NCBI GenBank assembly: GCA_028768545.1
Contig: CP054838.1
Span: 2,901,001 to 2,965,000 of the forward strand
DNA length: 64,000 nt
Direction: 5' to 3'
Source: Desulfobacter sp.
GTDB taxonomy: Bacteria > Desulfobacterota > Desulfobacteria > Desulfobacterales > Desulfobacteraceae
Shown here: in pieces, positions 44,500-53,256 of the stretch
Numbering within the stretch: the stretch's first letter is position 1
Layout: every line of letters starts with the position of its first letter
The notes under the pieces: generated by a model
The model's database searches: none
Told to the model about the DNA's origin: nothing
The model's input: the letters and a program-made list of their open reading frames with translations, nothing else
Program-made: the position numbers and the translations under genes

Positions 44500-45195
44500 T
44501 TATATTTTATTGATTTCCCGCAGGGCATTGGTTGCCATTGCAGTCAAATAGGTATTGGCTTGTTCCGGGGTGGCTCCTAATATGGGGCGGGCAGGCACCT
44601 TGATTTCCCAACCCTGTTTTCCCTTGCGCGTCCCTGTTCTCATGAGCCTTAAAATCAGACCAGCCTGGCCCAGGCTCATATTGTCCCGGATCCACTTTTG
44701 GGAAACCCGCTTCAGGGTGGCTTTGCCTTTTCCACGTTTTCTGGCCACTGGCCTGCGGAATCCTTCCTTGTTCAGGGCCTTGGCCTGTTTCGGCGTGGCA
44801 GGTTTTGAGTAATCCGGCACTCCGTTTTGTCGGGCTGCTTTTTTGGCGGTGTATTTTTCCGGTACCCCATGGTGGTGCCGATCGGCCAGCTTGGCTTTGG
44901 CAGGATTTTTCCAGGTGACCATTGCCCTGTCAGTGCCTATAATCCGGGTGACCATGCCCTTGGCCATTTTGCCCATCATCCGTTTTCTCTTTTTGCCGGC
45001 CCTGGGCTCCATGGCAGCGCCTGTCACGGTCTGCTGTTTTCTGATATTGGTCCGCATATCTTTTCGGGTCTGCTTGGAGATTTCCTTTAAAAGGCGTTTG
45101 CGCCGGGCAGGGGGCATGGTCAGGACATCAATCTGATCCGCCAGGCGAAGGCGGGATCTTTTATCCGTATCTATGGAGATATCAGGCAGAGCCAT
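44500..45195 (-). CDS. Phage virion morphogenesis / tail completion protein (GpS-like)
   Basis: 231 residues, strongly basic, with the P2 GpS-like pattern (LLKEISKQTRKDMRTNIRKQ near the start and GILGATPEQ-type PARPILGATPEQANTYL near the end). Needed for joining tails to heads in P2. The ATG overlaps the stop of the GpR-like gene by 1 bp. Confidence 0.8.
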   Translation of the reverse strand: MALPDISIDTDKRSRLRLADQIDVLTMPPARRKRLLKEISKQTRKDMRTNIRKQQTVTGAAMEPRAGKKRKRMMGKMAKGMVTRIIGTDRAMVTWKNPAKAKLADRHHHGVPEKYTAKKAARQNGVPDYSKPATPKQAKALNKEGFRRPVARKRGKGKATLKRVSQKWIRDNMSLGQAGLILRLMRTGTRKGKQGWEIKVPARPILGATPEQANTYLTAMATNALREINKI

Positions 45196-45644
45196 CAGCG
45201 CTTATCCAGTTTGTCCAGTACCGTTGCCGTGTCCACGGGCACATCATCCACACGCCATTTTTTACCATTCCAGGAAATGGGGTCGGTGGGATCCTCCACA
45301 ATGATCAGGGCCTCATCAAACTCTACAGAAATCTGGACAGACACGGTCTGCTCATCTTCCATGGTCACATCCACATCAGGATCGGCAAGTTCCAGCAGGT
45401 CCCGGTCAGGATCATTTTCAGAAAGCCAGATCAACAGGAAAGAAAGCAACTGGCCGGCAATGGATGCAGGGCACCGTTCCATGGAGATCACTGCATCATA
45501 CCTGAATCGTCCGATTTCAAATCCATTGCCCAGGTCCTGGCCCGTAGGGATCAGCTTGCCCAGATCGGCAAACGCCTCCATCTGGTCCCGTGTGACCCCG
45601 GGCAGGGTTTCAAGGTTCTGTGCAAGGCCGGCCAGTTTTTTCAT
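45195..45644 (-). CDS. P2 GpR-like tail completion protein
   Basis: 149 residues beginning MKKLAGLAQNLETLPGVTRDQ. GpR-type start (LxxLxxxLxxL), and the position between L and S genes fits. The first in-frame Met upstream is inside the L gene; the chosen ATG overlaps the L stop (ATGA) and is the natural start. Confidence 0.75.
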   Translation of the reverse strand: MKKLAGLAQNLETLPGVTRDQMEAFADLGKLIPTGQDLGNGFEIGRFRYDAVISMERCPASIAGQLLSFLLIWLSENDPDRDLLELADPDVDVTMEDEQTVSVQISVEFDEALIIVEDPTDPISWNGKKWRVDDVPVDTATVLDKLDKR

Positions 45645-46108
45645 AGCGACTCCGCATGGATTTTGGGTTTGTCCTGAAGGGTGTTCAAGGCATCCATGGC
45701 AAAGGAATGCCATTTGTCTGCGGTTTCGTCAGATTCTTTGGCATCATTGATTGCATCAGATTTGCGCATCATGGTGGGATAATCAGCCAGGAGAAGGGCT
45801 TTTGCATGGCAGCTGACCGCTCTCGTATAGAAAAGGACCAGGGGACTTCCCCATGCCGGGCTCTCACCCACCGGCACATCACTCAGGGAAGTAACCCCGG
45901 CTGCCTCCTGCTGCTGCCTCCATAGCCTCAGCTGATCATTGGCCCAGATCATGGCAAGCTTTAAGCGATCCTCCACCATTGTTTCCCGGTATTCTCCGGG
46001 CAGGCGGTATCCAGCTGCAAAATCTTTCAGATTTAAATCCGGCCAGAAGGGTGAATTTTGCACCGTTTTGGCCGGATCAATATTATATGAAAATGCGGTA
46101 AAGCTCAT
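45641..46108 (-). CDS. P2 GpL-like head completion protein
   Basis: 155 residues with FWPDLNLKDFAAGYRLPGEY near the start and AVSCHAKALLLADYPTM, typical of phage head completion proteins that plug the capsid vertex after packaging. First gene of the L-R-S-sheath-tube transcript, with its own late promoter 34 bp upstream. Confidence 0.8.
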   Translation of the reverse strand: MSFTAFSYNIDPAKTVQNSPFWPDLNLKDFAAGYRLPGEYRETMVEDRLKLAMIWANDQLRLWRQQQEAAGVTSLSDVPVGESPAWGSPLVLFYTRAVSCHAKALLLADYPTMMRKSDAINDAKESDETADKWHSFAMDALNTLQDKPKIHAESL

Positions 46109-46141
46109 GACCTCTCCTTAAAATATCATGTAAACAACTTC

Positions 46142-46203
46142 AGCATAGAGGGGGCTTTCCACTCTGTACACGAAAGCCATTCCGTTTTTCGCGTTATCGG
46201 AAT
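46142..46203 (-). promoter_or_regulatory. Phage late promoter element, copy 1 (upstream of L)
   Basis: Reading towards the L gene: dyad ATTCCG-N13-CGGAAT, then GGCTTTCGTGTACAG, then 16 bp and a -10 box TATGCT. No -35 box is evident. The dyad centre lies about 57 bp before the expected start, matching the roughly -55 position of Ogr sites in P2 late promoters. A near-identical copy precedes the scaffold gene. Confidence 0.7.
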
Positions 46204-46335
46204 AAAAAGGGGGTGTTTGAAAGAATGAAACAAAAAAGGCCGGGGGATTTGCCCGACAATTTTTTTTGGCACAGGGTGGGTTAACGTGTCAACTCAATCA
46301 TTGACAATTTGTTTCCTGTAGGATACATTGTCTAC

Positions 46336-46635
46336 ATGGCATATACACTTGAAATCACCAAACACTATGACAAATGGTTCCGCAAGCTCAAGGATTCTTT
46401 GGTAAGAATTAAGATCCTGGCCCGCCTCAGTCGGGTAGAGAATGGCAATTTTGGAGATTGCAAGCAACTGGGCACAGATCTTTTTGAGTTACGCTTCTTT
46501 TTCGGGGCAGGCTTCAGGATCTATTACACGATTAAAGACGCTCGGATTGTCCTTTTGCTGGTGGGCGGGGACAAATCAAGCCAGCAAAAAGACATAGACA
46601 AAGCCGAAGCGCTTTTGAAACAAATGGAGGAATAA
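46336..46635 (+). CDS. RelE/ParE-superfamily toxin (HI1419-like)
   Basis: 99 residues: YTLEITKHYDKWFRKLKDS... RLSRVENGNFGDCKQLG... LFELRFFFGAGFRIYYTIKD... LLLVGGDKSSQQKDIDKA, the pattern of the addiction-module killer family. Predicted mRNA-cleaving toxin. The antitoxin gene follows after 3 bp; toxin-first order is normal for this family. Confidence 0.85.
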   Translation: MAYTLEITKHYDKWFRKLKDSLVRIKILARLSRVENGNFGDCKQLGTDLFELRFFFGAGFRIYYTIKDARIVLLLVGGDKSSQQKDIDKAEALLKQMEE

Positions 46636-46638
46636 TCC

Positions 46639-46917
46639 ATGACCTTAGAAACTAAACCTTTTGATATTGCAGAGCACCTGAAGACCCCTGAAGCGATCCG
46701 CGCTTTTTTGCAGGAAGTGTTGGACACCGGGGATGAATCAGACTTTATCCATGCCTTGAGCACCGCAGCTCGGGCCATGGGCATGACCGAGGTCGCAAAA
46801 AAAGCCGGTGTTACCCGGGCCAGTCTGTATAAGTCTCTGACCCAGGGTGGAAACCCTAGGTTTGCCACCATCAGTAAGGTAACAAAGGCCCTCGGGTGTA
46901 GGCTGGCTCTGGCCTAA
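46639..46917 (+). CDS. Addiction-module antitoxin (HI1420-like, HTH)
   Basis: 92 residues with a helix-turn-helix in the C-terminal half (MGMTEVAKKAGVTRASLYKSLTQGGNPRFATISKVTKALG). Antitoxins of this type bind the toxin and repress the operon. The pair lies on the opposite strand between two late phage operons, as a passenger gene cassette. Confidence 0.87.
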   Translation: MTLETKPFDIAEHLKTPEAIRAFLQEVLDTGDESDFIHALSTAARAMGMTEVAKKAGVTRASLYKSLTQGGNPRFATISKVTKALGCRLALA

Positions 46918-47007
46918 AATATTGAAAAAGCCGGCCCCCGCCTGGAAAGCGGTCTCAAAAAGATAAACGGCTTTCCGGCAGGATCGGCCGGCGGGGTGGG
47001 AGCTGGG

Positions 47008-47691
47008 TTATTTATTTTCTGCTGCGGCCGCTGCTTTTTTAGCCGCCCGGGTAAGCCAGGTTTTTACCTTGGCCCCGTACTCTTCAGCATATTCAAATTC
47101 AATGATTGCCTGTTTCCAATCTTCTTTTGAAAGGGCAATCAAGCCTCTCAGCCTAAAAAGCCTGGCCCGGATCTGATCCACAATGTCCCAATTTTCGGCC
47201 AGGTCACACACCTGGGTAAAATAGGGTTCACAACTTCGGCCAGCTTCATGCTCGGTTTCTGCCCATTCCACAATGGTGTCACACAGATAGGTGGTAAGAT
47301 CCCGTTTGAACCGTTCCGGCATGGATACTTCATGCTCAATGCAGTAAAGGGCAAGCTCCATAGCGGCGGGAATATCCTTAATATCAAAAATCCAGACCAG
47401 GATTTGACCCAACAGGGGATGGTCAGAGCCTGATGCCGTGAGGCTTTTCACCAGGGGCATGTACTTGGGCACCAGGTGGGACGCTTTTTCGGTTTCTTTT
47501 TGTTTTATGCTTTTGATCATTCCCAGGGCTTCCAGGTCATTTGCCAGTTCTTTTTCAAACTTGGTTATGGCCTGCTGTTTACCGATGCTATTGCCCGGCA
47601 TGCTGCCCACGACCTTAAATCCGCCTTGGGCCTCATTGCCGTATTCAGGGTCTTTCTTTTTCTTTTGCTGGAATTGTGCCATCAAACTCAT
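47008..47691 (-). CDS. P2 GpM-like terminase small subunit
   Basis: 227 residues; endonuclease/DNA-recognition subunit of the packaging motor. MSLMAQFQQKKKKDP and later LGQILVWIFDIKDIPAAMELALYCIEH correspond to the GpM family. A C-terminal Ala/Lys-rich tail follows. Downstream of capsid gene N by 35 bp. Confidence 0.8.
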   Translation of the reverse strand: MSLMAQFQQKKKKDPEYGNEAQGGFKVVGSMPGNSIGKQQAITKFEKELANDLEALGMIKSIKQKETEKASHLVPKYMPLVKSLTASGSDHPLLGQILVWIFDIKDIPAAMELALYCIEHEVSMPERFKRDLTTYLCDTIVEWAETEHEAGRSCEPYFTQVCDLAENWDIVDQIRARLFRLRGLIALSKEDWKQAIIEFEYAEEYGAKVKTWLTRAAKKAAAAAENK

Positions 47692-47726
47692 GTTGTGATC
47701 TCCGGGTTCGGGTTAAGGTTTACAGG

Positions 47727-48758
47727 TTATGCCCAGGTTGTGCCGTCCGCCTGGAGGAGCTTCACGTTCTTGAATTCCAGGCCCACAAATTTTTCCGGGG
47801 TTTCAACCACATAACCTTCGTTCCGGCTGTTGTAATCTTCCACCCGGTCTTTTTTAGGTGCATCAACGATGCGCCGGCGCCAGGAGCCGGACTGATGATA
47901 AATGGACAGATTCTTCAGGCTGGTGATGACAAGGCCGCGTCCCGGGAAATTGGTGGGGGTCATCCAGGGCAGACCGCCGAATAGAGTCAGAGACGTGTTG
48001 GCCAGGGTTTTTTCCGTGGGCTTTTGGCCCAGAGACTGGAAAAGTGCAATCTGCTCTGCTGCCACAAGCTTACTGCCGGCCAGGGTAATCAGGTCGCTTC
48101 GTAAAAACACAGGAATCCCCTGCAAAAGGTCAATAACCGCATGGTCCAGGTTTACAAAATCACCACCGGCACCGATACGGACCTGTCCAGCTTCCTTTGT
48201 GCCTGCTGTCAGGATGTTTGCTGCATGGTTGGCCCTCATATACTGGATCCATCCGATATTAACGTCCTGCATCAAGGGATTGGCTTCAAGGTCAGTATCA
48301 GCCTCCGCTGTCTCACCGTACCAGCCGATGGTGGTGCGGTCCTTGGCAATGCGCTCCTGAACATAACCGGTATACCGGTCAGCCAGATCCGGGAACTTGG
48401 CCCAGGAATCCATAGTTTCATAATCCAGGTAAACATCGGAATCGGTCTTGTACAGCTTATATCCTGCCTCATCCAGGCCAAGCACGTTTTTAGGTTCCCT
48501 TTCCTTGCCCGGGGTGCTGGTATTGGTCCTGCCTGAAACAGGGCTGGATGCACTGCCAAAAACTCTTTTGCCTTCCATTTCATCAACGGGGACAATATTG
48601 ATCAGGGGCAGGAAAGTGTCTTTTTCCACAATCTTGTCCTGGAGTTTTTGTTCAATGGTCGGTGTGGCAGCAAATGTTTTTCCTACACTGACAACGCCAT
48701 ATCCCTTGGCAATCCGCTGGCCCATCTGGTCAAACTTCTGTCTGGTCAAATCTTTCAT
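47727..48758 (-). CDS. P2 GpN-like major capsid protein
   Basis: 343 residues of the P2-type HK97-fold capsid family: LTRQKFDQMGQRIAKGYGV at the N-terminus, IEQKLQDKIVEKDTFLPLINI, and NVGWIQ-like DVNIGWIQYMRAN in the middle. The N-terminal arm would be trimmed by the GpO-like protease. AGGAGAG lies before the ATG. Confidence 0.88.
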   Translation of the reverse strand: MKDLTRQKFDQMGQRIAKGYGVVSVGKTFAATPTIEQKLQDKIVEKDTFLPLINIVPVDEMEGKRVFGSASSPVSGRTNTSTPGKEREPKNVLGLDEAGYKLYKTDSDVYLDYETMDSWAKFPDLADRYTGYVQERIAKDRTTIGWYGETAEADTDLEANPLMQDVNIGWIQYMRANHAANILTAGTKEAGQVRIGAGGDFVNLDHAVIDLLQGIPVFLRSDLITLAGSKLVAAEQIALFQSLGQKPTEKTLANTSLTLFGGLPWMTPTNFPGRGLVITSLKNLSIYHQSGSWRRRIVDAPKKDRVEDYNSRNEGYVVETPEKFVGLEFKNVKLLQADGTTWA

Positions 48759-48794
48759 GGTGGTTTCTCTCCTTATGATCGGGTCAACCAGACC

Positions 48795-49655
48795 CTATAT
48801 AATTCCGTCCTGATCGTCAGCCGGCTGGGTGGTATCTGAAAATTGAGTGCCTGCAGGTGTTTTTTCGATTCTGGCAATAATCTGGTCGAATTTTCCGGTC
48901 AGGGCATCAAGGCGGGTTTTCAGTTCTGCAAACTGGTTGTCTGCTGCAGGGGCAGGGGGGGCGGTATCCGTGTCAGGGGTATCTGCCCCGTCTCCTTTAT
49001 CAGAAGTTTGTCCGGATACGAAATTATTAATGGAATCAGCCACACCGGTCATGGTCTGCTGAAGTCCCGCAATGGCTTCTTTGAATTCTTTTAACTGTTG
49101 TTCGTCCATGGGCTCCTCTTTTTTTTCTGGTTTATTTGTTTTAGAAAAGATCATTGCCAGCTTGCGCATAAAGCTTTCCACCTGTTTGTCATCATCCGGC
49201 TCCCGCAGATCCGGCACAACTTCACCTGGGTAACGGGCGGTAAAGGTCCGGCCGGAGATTTTGGAAAACCGCATTTCATCGGTGCCAAGGCTGGCAGGGG
49301 AGTCTGTCATGCCCAGGCCAGTGAGATAGCACTTGCCGGTTTTGGCGAAATCCTCTGTGGGTTCAATGGAAAAATGCAGATGCTCTTCCCATACCTGGTT
49401 CATTTGCAGCAGGGGTCGGGTCGGGCTGATCTTGGCATAAAGCCTGACCAGATCCCCATCCTGTTCGGCTTTAAGTTCCCGGACAGATCCATAGGAGGCA
49501 TACCGCATGTGGTCGATCCACAGCTTGGCCGTATAAACATCCGGATCATAGTTTTCTGCCATGTCTGTAAGCCAGTCGGCCTTGATAAACCGTCCGTCAA
49601 CAGTCTCTCCGGATTGGGCTATGCGTTTCCAGCCTGTGACGAGAGAAGCGGGCAT
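48795..49655 (-). CDS. P2 GpO-like capsid scaffolding protein / protease
   Basis: 286 residues. The N-terminal protease part contains LWIDHMRY and FSIEPTEDFAKTGKCYLTGLGMTDSPASLGT, where His, Asp/Glu and Ser residues of the GpO protease lie. The C-terminal scaffold is a helix-rich stretch after an acidic Pro-rich linker (PDTDTAPPAPAADN). First gene of the O-N-M transcript. Confidence 0.85.
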   Translation of the reverse strand: MPASLVTGWKRIAQSGETVDGRFIKADWLTDMAENYDPDVYTAKLWIDHMRYASYGSVRELKAEQDGDLVRLYAKISPTRPLLQMNQVWEEHLHFSIEPTEDFAKTGKCYLTGLGMTDSPASLGTDEMRFSKISGRTFTARYPGEVVPDLREPDDDKQVESFMRKLAMIFSKTNKPEKKEEPMDEQQLKEFKEAIAGLQQTMTGVADSINNFVSGQTSDKGDGADTPDTDTAPPAPAADNQFAELKTRLDALTGKFDQIIARIEKTPAGTQFSDTTQPADDQDGII

Positions 49656-49696
49656 GATGATCTCCTTTAAATGATTGATTGAACTTAAATAATTCC

Positions 49697-49758
49697 ATCA
49701 TAAAAGGGGAATTCCTCCCTGTACACGAAAGCCATTCCGATTTTCGCGTTATCGGAAT
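49697..49758 (-). promoter_or_regulatory. Phage late promoter element, copy 2 (between O and P)
   Basis: Same architecture as copy 1 towards the scaffold gene: dyad ATTCCG-N13-CGGAAT, GGCTTTCGTGTACAG, 16 bp, -10 box TATGAT. The gap between dyad and -10 box is 31 bp in both. Being a dyad, it may also serve the divergent terminase gene; a TATTGA lies on the plus strand at about the matching distance. Confidence 0.7.
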
Positions 49759-49801
49759 GCAACCTCACCAGGCGCTTGGGAAATATTGATATTGTTGGGT
49801 C

Positions 49802-51541
49802 ATGAGCCATTACCCCCCTGAAATAAAAGACGCTGCAAAAGGTCTTTACCTGCGCCGTCATAAACCAAAAGAGATATCTGAACTCCTGGGAACTCCCTTG
49901 CGTACGATCTATGACTGGAGAACAAAAGGCGGCTGGGATGATCTTTTATCCCATGAGACTGTAGAAGGTTCCATGGCAAGGCGTTTGGCCCTGCTGGCAG
50001 AAAAAGAAACTAAAACAGAAATGGACCTGGCTGAAATAAGAAGCCTGACCGATTCTCTGGTTCGCCTCCGGGCAGGTAGAAACCAGCAGCCCAAAGGAGA
50101 GGGGAACGGACAACAGGGGAAAGGGAAACGATCAGGCAAACGGTCCAATACCCGTAAGAAAAAAAATGATGTAACCGGCATCAAAGCAGTTGATTTCAAG
50201 GAGAAGCTGCACAAGCATTATTTTGAATACCAGATGGCCCTGAGGGAAGCACGGCTCCATCGTATGCGCATGCTGCTCAAAGCCCGGCAGATTGGAGCCA
50301 CCTGGTATTTTGCCCAGGAGGCTTTTGAAGATGCTGCTCTGGAAGGCCGGAATAAAATCTTTTTATCCGCCACCCGGGCCCAGGCTGAAACCTTCAGGCG
50401 GTACATTGTTTCCATTGCCCAGCAGCATTTTGATATTGAGCTCAAGGGAAATCCCATTATCCTGCACACGGCCAAGGGCCCGGCTGAACTTCATTTTTTG
50501 TCCAACAATTCCAAATCTGCCCAGAGTTACCATGGTGACGTATATATGGATGAGTTCTTCTGGATCATGGGATTTAATGAACTCTACAAGGTGGCCTCGG
50601 GCATGGCAGCCCATAAGAAATGGAGAAAAACTCTTTTTTCCACTCCGTCTGCTGTTACCCATGAAGCCTATGATCTATGGACCGGCGACCGGTATAACCA
50701 GAGATTTAGAAAGAAACGGGTGGAATTCCCAGGTTTTAAGCAGATGCAGTCCGGTATCCTCTGCCCCGATAATTCATACCGCAGGATCATCACCCTGGAC
50801 GATGCGGAAAAAGGCGGGTGTGATCTCTTTGACCGATCCCAGCTCCTCCTGGAATACAGCCCCTCAGAATTTAAAAATTTATTTTTGTGCTAATTTGTGG
50901 ATGACACCTTCGGCGTGTTCAGGTTTGCCTATCTGGAAGAGTGCGCAGCCGACATCAGCCAATGGAGGGATATTGATTTTAATGCCCCAAGGCCTGTGGG
51001 CAATTATCCGGTTTGGGCTGGGTATGATCCAAGCCGTTCCCGGGATGATGCAAGTTTTGTGATCCTGATGCCACCATTGAAACCAGGCGGAAAGTTCCGT
51101 GTGATTGCAAGGTATAAATGGGTGGATAAAAGTTTTCCCTGGCAGGCTGCAGAAATTAAAAAACTCTGCCAGCGTTATAATTTTAGCTATATGGGCATTG
51201 ATGTTACAGGCCCGGGCATGGGTGTCTTTGATACGGTGAAAAACTTTTATCCCCAGGCCACCCCCATCCATTATTCAATCTCAAGCAAAACCCACATGGT
51301 GTTAAAGGCCCAGGAAGTGATAGGGGCAAACCGGCTTCTCTGGAATGCTGATGAAACCACCATTGCCCATGCTTTTTTAACCATCCGCAAAATTATGACC
51401 GGGGGCGGCCAGATCACCTATGCCGCAAATCGAACCAACACCACAGGCCACGCCGATGTTGCATGGGCAATTATGCACGCCCTTGCCAATGAACCCATCA
51501 GCCACGACCAGATATCATCTGCCACCGTGGAATGTCTTTAA
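49802..51541 (+). pseudogene. P2 GpP-like terminase large subunit with in-frame TAA
   Basis: Packaging ATPase and nuclease, broken by TAA at 50891-50893 in an otherwise continuous frame: EFKNLFLC, stop, FVDDTFGVFRFAYLE. The HTH of the P-type N-terminus (PKEISELLGTPLRTIYDWRTKGGW) and the ATPase region (RMLLKARQIGATWYFAQEA, VYMDEFFWI) lie before the stop. The nuclease half (GYDPSRSRDDASFVIL, IDVTGPGMGVFD) lies after it. Joined length about 578 residues is normal for P2-type terminase. Each half alone lacks a needed activity. Confidence 0.85.
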
Positions 51542-51553
51542 GGAGAGGTAAGA

Positions 51554-52570
51554 ATGAAAGAAAAACAGGAAAAAAACCAGATGCAAACCGACTCAACCGG
51601 AGCCACCGCCTTTTCCTTTGGGGATCCGGAGCCTGTCCTTGACAGCCACCTGACCGATTATATCGGCACCTGGCTTTGTGATAATGGCAGTTATTACAGC
51701 ACACCGGTATCCTTGTCCGGCCTTGCAAGACTCAGGGGAGCCAATGCTTACCATGGCCCCTTGCTGGAGTTCAAAACCAACATGATCCTTCGGGTTTTTG
51801 TGGGATCTTCGGCCTGCTCCTGGTCTGAAATGCAGCCCTTTACCACGGATTATGTCACTTTCATGAATGAGTATTTTCAGAAGATTTACAATATTCTGGG
51901 GGAGGTCATAGCGGTAAAACATCTGCCGGCCATTAATATGCGCAGGATGAAAGAACCAAATAGATACTGCATGCTCAATGCAGATGGATCAAGAATTGAA
52001 TTTAAAACAGGGGAGGTCATCCACATTAAAAACTATGATGTGGCCCAGACCATTTACGGTATCCCCTCATACCTGGGCGCTATCCAGTCCATGCTGTTAA
52101 ATGAAGATGCCACCTTGTTCCGCCGTCGTTATTATCTCAATGGTGCCCATGTGGGCTATATCTTTTATTCGGCAGCGGCCAACCTGGGAGAAAATGAAAA
52201 AAACTCCATCAGGGATGCTGTAAAGTCGGCAAAAAAGTTGGGTAACTTCCGCAACCTTTTCCTTCATATCCCCAATGGCCGGGAAAAGGATGTCCAGATC
52301 CTGCCGGTGGGAGACTTTTCGACCAAAGATGAACTGCAAAAAATTAAAAATATTTCCAGGGATGATATCATCGCGGCCCACCGGATTCCCCCGGCCCTGG
52401 CCAGCATCGTTCCGGCCGAGGCAAGAGGCGGTTATGGAGACATGACAAAGGCAGATCAAGTCTATGAAAAAAATGAAATCAAACCCCTGCGAAAACACCC
52501 GATGCAAATCAATGAAGATCTGCCACAGGACAGGCGTATATCCTTTGACTCACCTGAATATTCAGAGTAA
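51554..52570 (+). CDS. P2 GpQ-like portal protein
   Basis: 338 residues, normal for the PBSX/P2 portal family: YYSTPVSLSGLARLRGANAYHG near the start, GEVIHIKNYDVAQTIYGIPSYLGAI and RRRYYLNGAHVGYIFY in the middle, AHRIPPALASIVPAEARGGYGDMTKADQVY late. It follows the terminase by 12 bp with AAGGAGAGG upstream. No break seen. Confidence 0.88.
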   Translation: MKEKQEKNQMQTDSTGATAFSFGDPEPVLDSHLTDYIGTWLCDNGSYYSTPVSLSGLARLRGANAYHGPLLEFKTNMILRVFVGSSACSWSEMQPFTTDYVTFMNEYFQKIYNILGEVIAVKHLPAINMRRMKEPNRYCMLNADGSRIEFKTGEVIHIKNYDVAQTIYGIPSYLGAIQSMLLNEDATLFRRRYYLNGAHVGYIFYSAAANLGENEKNSIRDAVKSAKKLGNFRNLFLHIPNGREKDVQILPVGDFSTKDELQKIKNISRDDIIAAHRIPPALASIVPAEARGGYGDMTKADQVYEKNEIKPLRKHPMQINEDLPQDRRISFDSPEYSE

Positions 52571-52595
52571 AATAGAGGGGAGAAAAACAAGGGAA

Positions 52596-52856
52596 ATGTC
52601 TATGAAAATTAAGTGTAATCGGTGCGGATTTAAAGCAGTTATCAGTTCAAGTTCGGAAGAATCAGAGCAGGTGAAAAAACTCTATTGCTGCTGCAAAAAT
52701 CCCAATTGCGGCCATACCTTTGTCATGGACCTGGCTTTCTCCCATACCTTGAGCCCGTCTGCCCTGGACATTCCAGAAGAGATTTTGACCAAAATTCACA
52801 GTGCCACCCGGATGGAACAGCAACGGCTTTTTAAAAGCCTTTCTCCTGCACGCTAA
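52596..52856 (+). CDS. ogr: Ogr/Delta-type late transcription activator
   Basis: 86 residues with the zinc-binding core of the Ogr/Delta family, CNRCGFKAVISSS... KLYCCCKNPNCGHTFV. In P2 and P4 these proteins activate late promoters by binding a dyad near -55. The start is the ATG before MSMKIKC; a second Met two codons later is possible. Intact, so it could still act on both late promoter elements in this prophage. Confidence 0.85.
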   Translation: MSMKIKCNRCGFKAVISSSSEESEQVKKLYCCCKNPNCGHTFVMDLAFSHTLSPSALDIPEEILTKIHSATRMEQQRLFKSLSPAR

Positions 52857-52933
52857 TCCTATAATTGTCTTTGTTTTATCTTAATTCTGTACATATTTAA
52901 TTCAACAAGGATGATCTCGGACAAATTAGGGGT

Positions 52934-53235
52934 ACCCCCCCCTCTCTAAAAAAAAGGTGATAAGGTGATGAAGAGTTAAAATTGAGGTCTAACCTTATGA
53001 TATAATAAAAAAAGTGTTTTGTCTAAAGGGTGAGGATTTGGTGATAGAAGGTGATGGAAAAAGTGATGTGTTATGATTACAGGTACTTATATATTTAAAA
53101 AAAGAGATAAAAAAAAGTGATGTCATCACCCTTCATCACCTTTTTAGGTTGTATCGAACTGACTAAAATTATTAAGTATTCCTTTTGTTTTTTTGTTTTC
53201 ATCACCTTATCACCTTTTTTTCAGAGGGGGGTGGG
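52934..53235. repeat. GGTGAT iteron-like field within a long inverted repeat
   Basis: The outer arms share a perfect 24-bp inverted repeat (A7, then GGTGATAAGGTGATGAA), extended by C-rich and TCT-type sequence. Copies of GGTGAT or AGTGAT occur at 52956, 52964, 53040, 53050, 53062 and 53116, and of the reverse ATCACC at 53125, 53135, 53201 and 53209. There is no gene. An origin of replication or a multi-site operator are the plausible readings. Confidence 0.6.
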
Positions 53236-53256
53236 TAGGTAAAAAAGTTTTTTCTC

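Larger units (their letters stand above)
40580..52856. mobile_element. P2-like prophage remnant
   Basis: The gene order matches the P2 late region: terminase (P) and portal (Q) on the plus strand, opposite scaffold (O), capsid (N), small terminase (M), head completion (L) and tail completion (R, S) on the minus strand, then sheath, tube, lysis-type genes, and the Ogr activator at the right. Integrase, repressor, replication genes, baseplate, tail fibres and tape measure are absent. Sheath and terminase have in-frame stops and a lysis-cassette gene holds an IS. A tRNA-Lys 0.8 kb beyond Ogr is a plausible original attachment site, but no second copy of its 3' end was seen. Confidence 0.85.

Noticed and set aside
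44060..44551. 163-codon plus-strand frame opposite the sheath gene, and similar long frames opposite gpR and gpS
   Set aside because: Mirror frames of GC-rich phage genes with low-complexity translations; the minus-strand genes match P2 families in order.
22645..51541. Genome-wide recoding of TAG (pyrrolysine or suppressor) to explain the mid-gene stops
   Set aside because: Two of the four stops are TAA, and TAG is used as an ordinary final stop (first gene; substrate-binding gene). Independent point mutations or sequence errors explain all four.
52934..53235. CRISPR array
   Set aside because: The repeated unit is only 6 bp, occurs in both orientations, and lacks uniform spacers; no cas gene is present.
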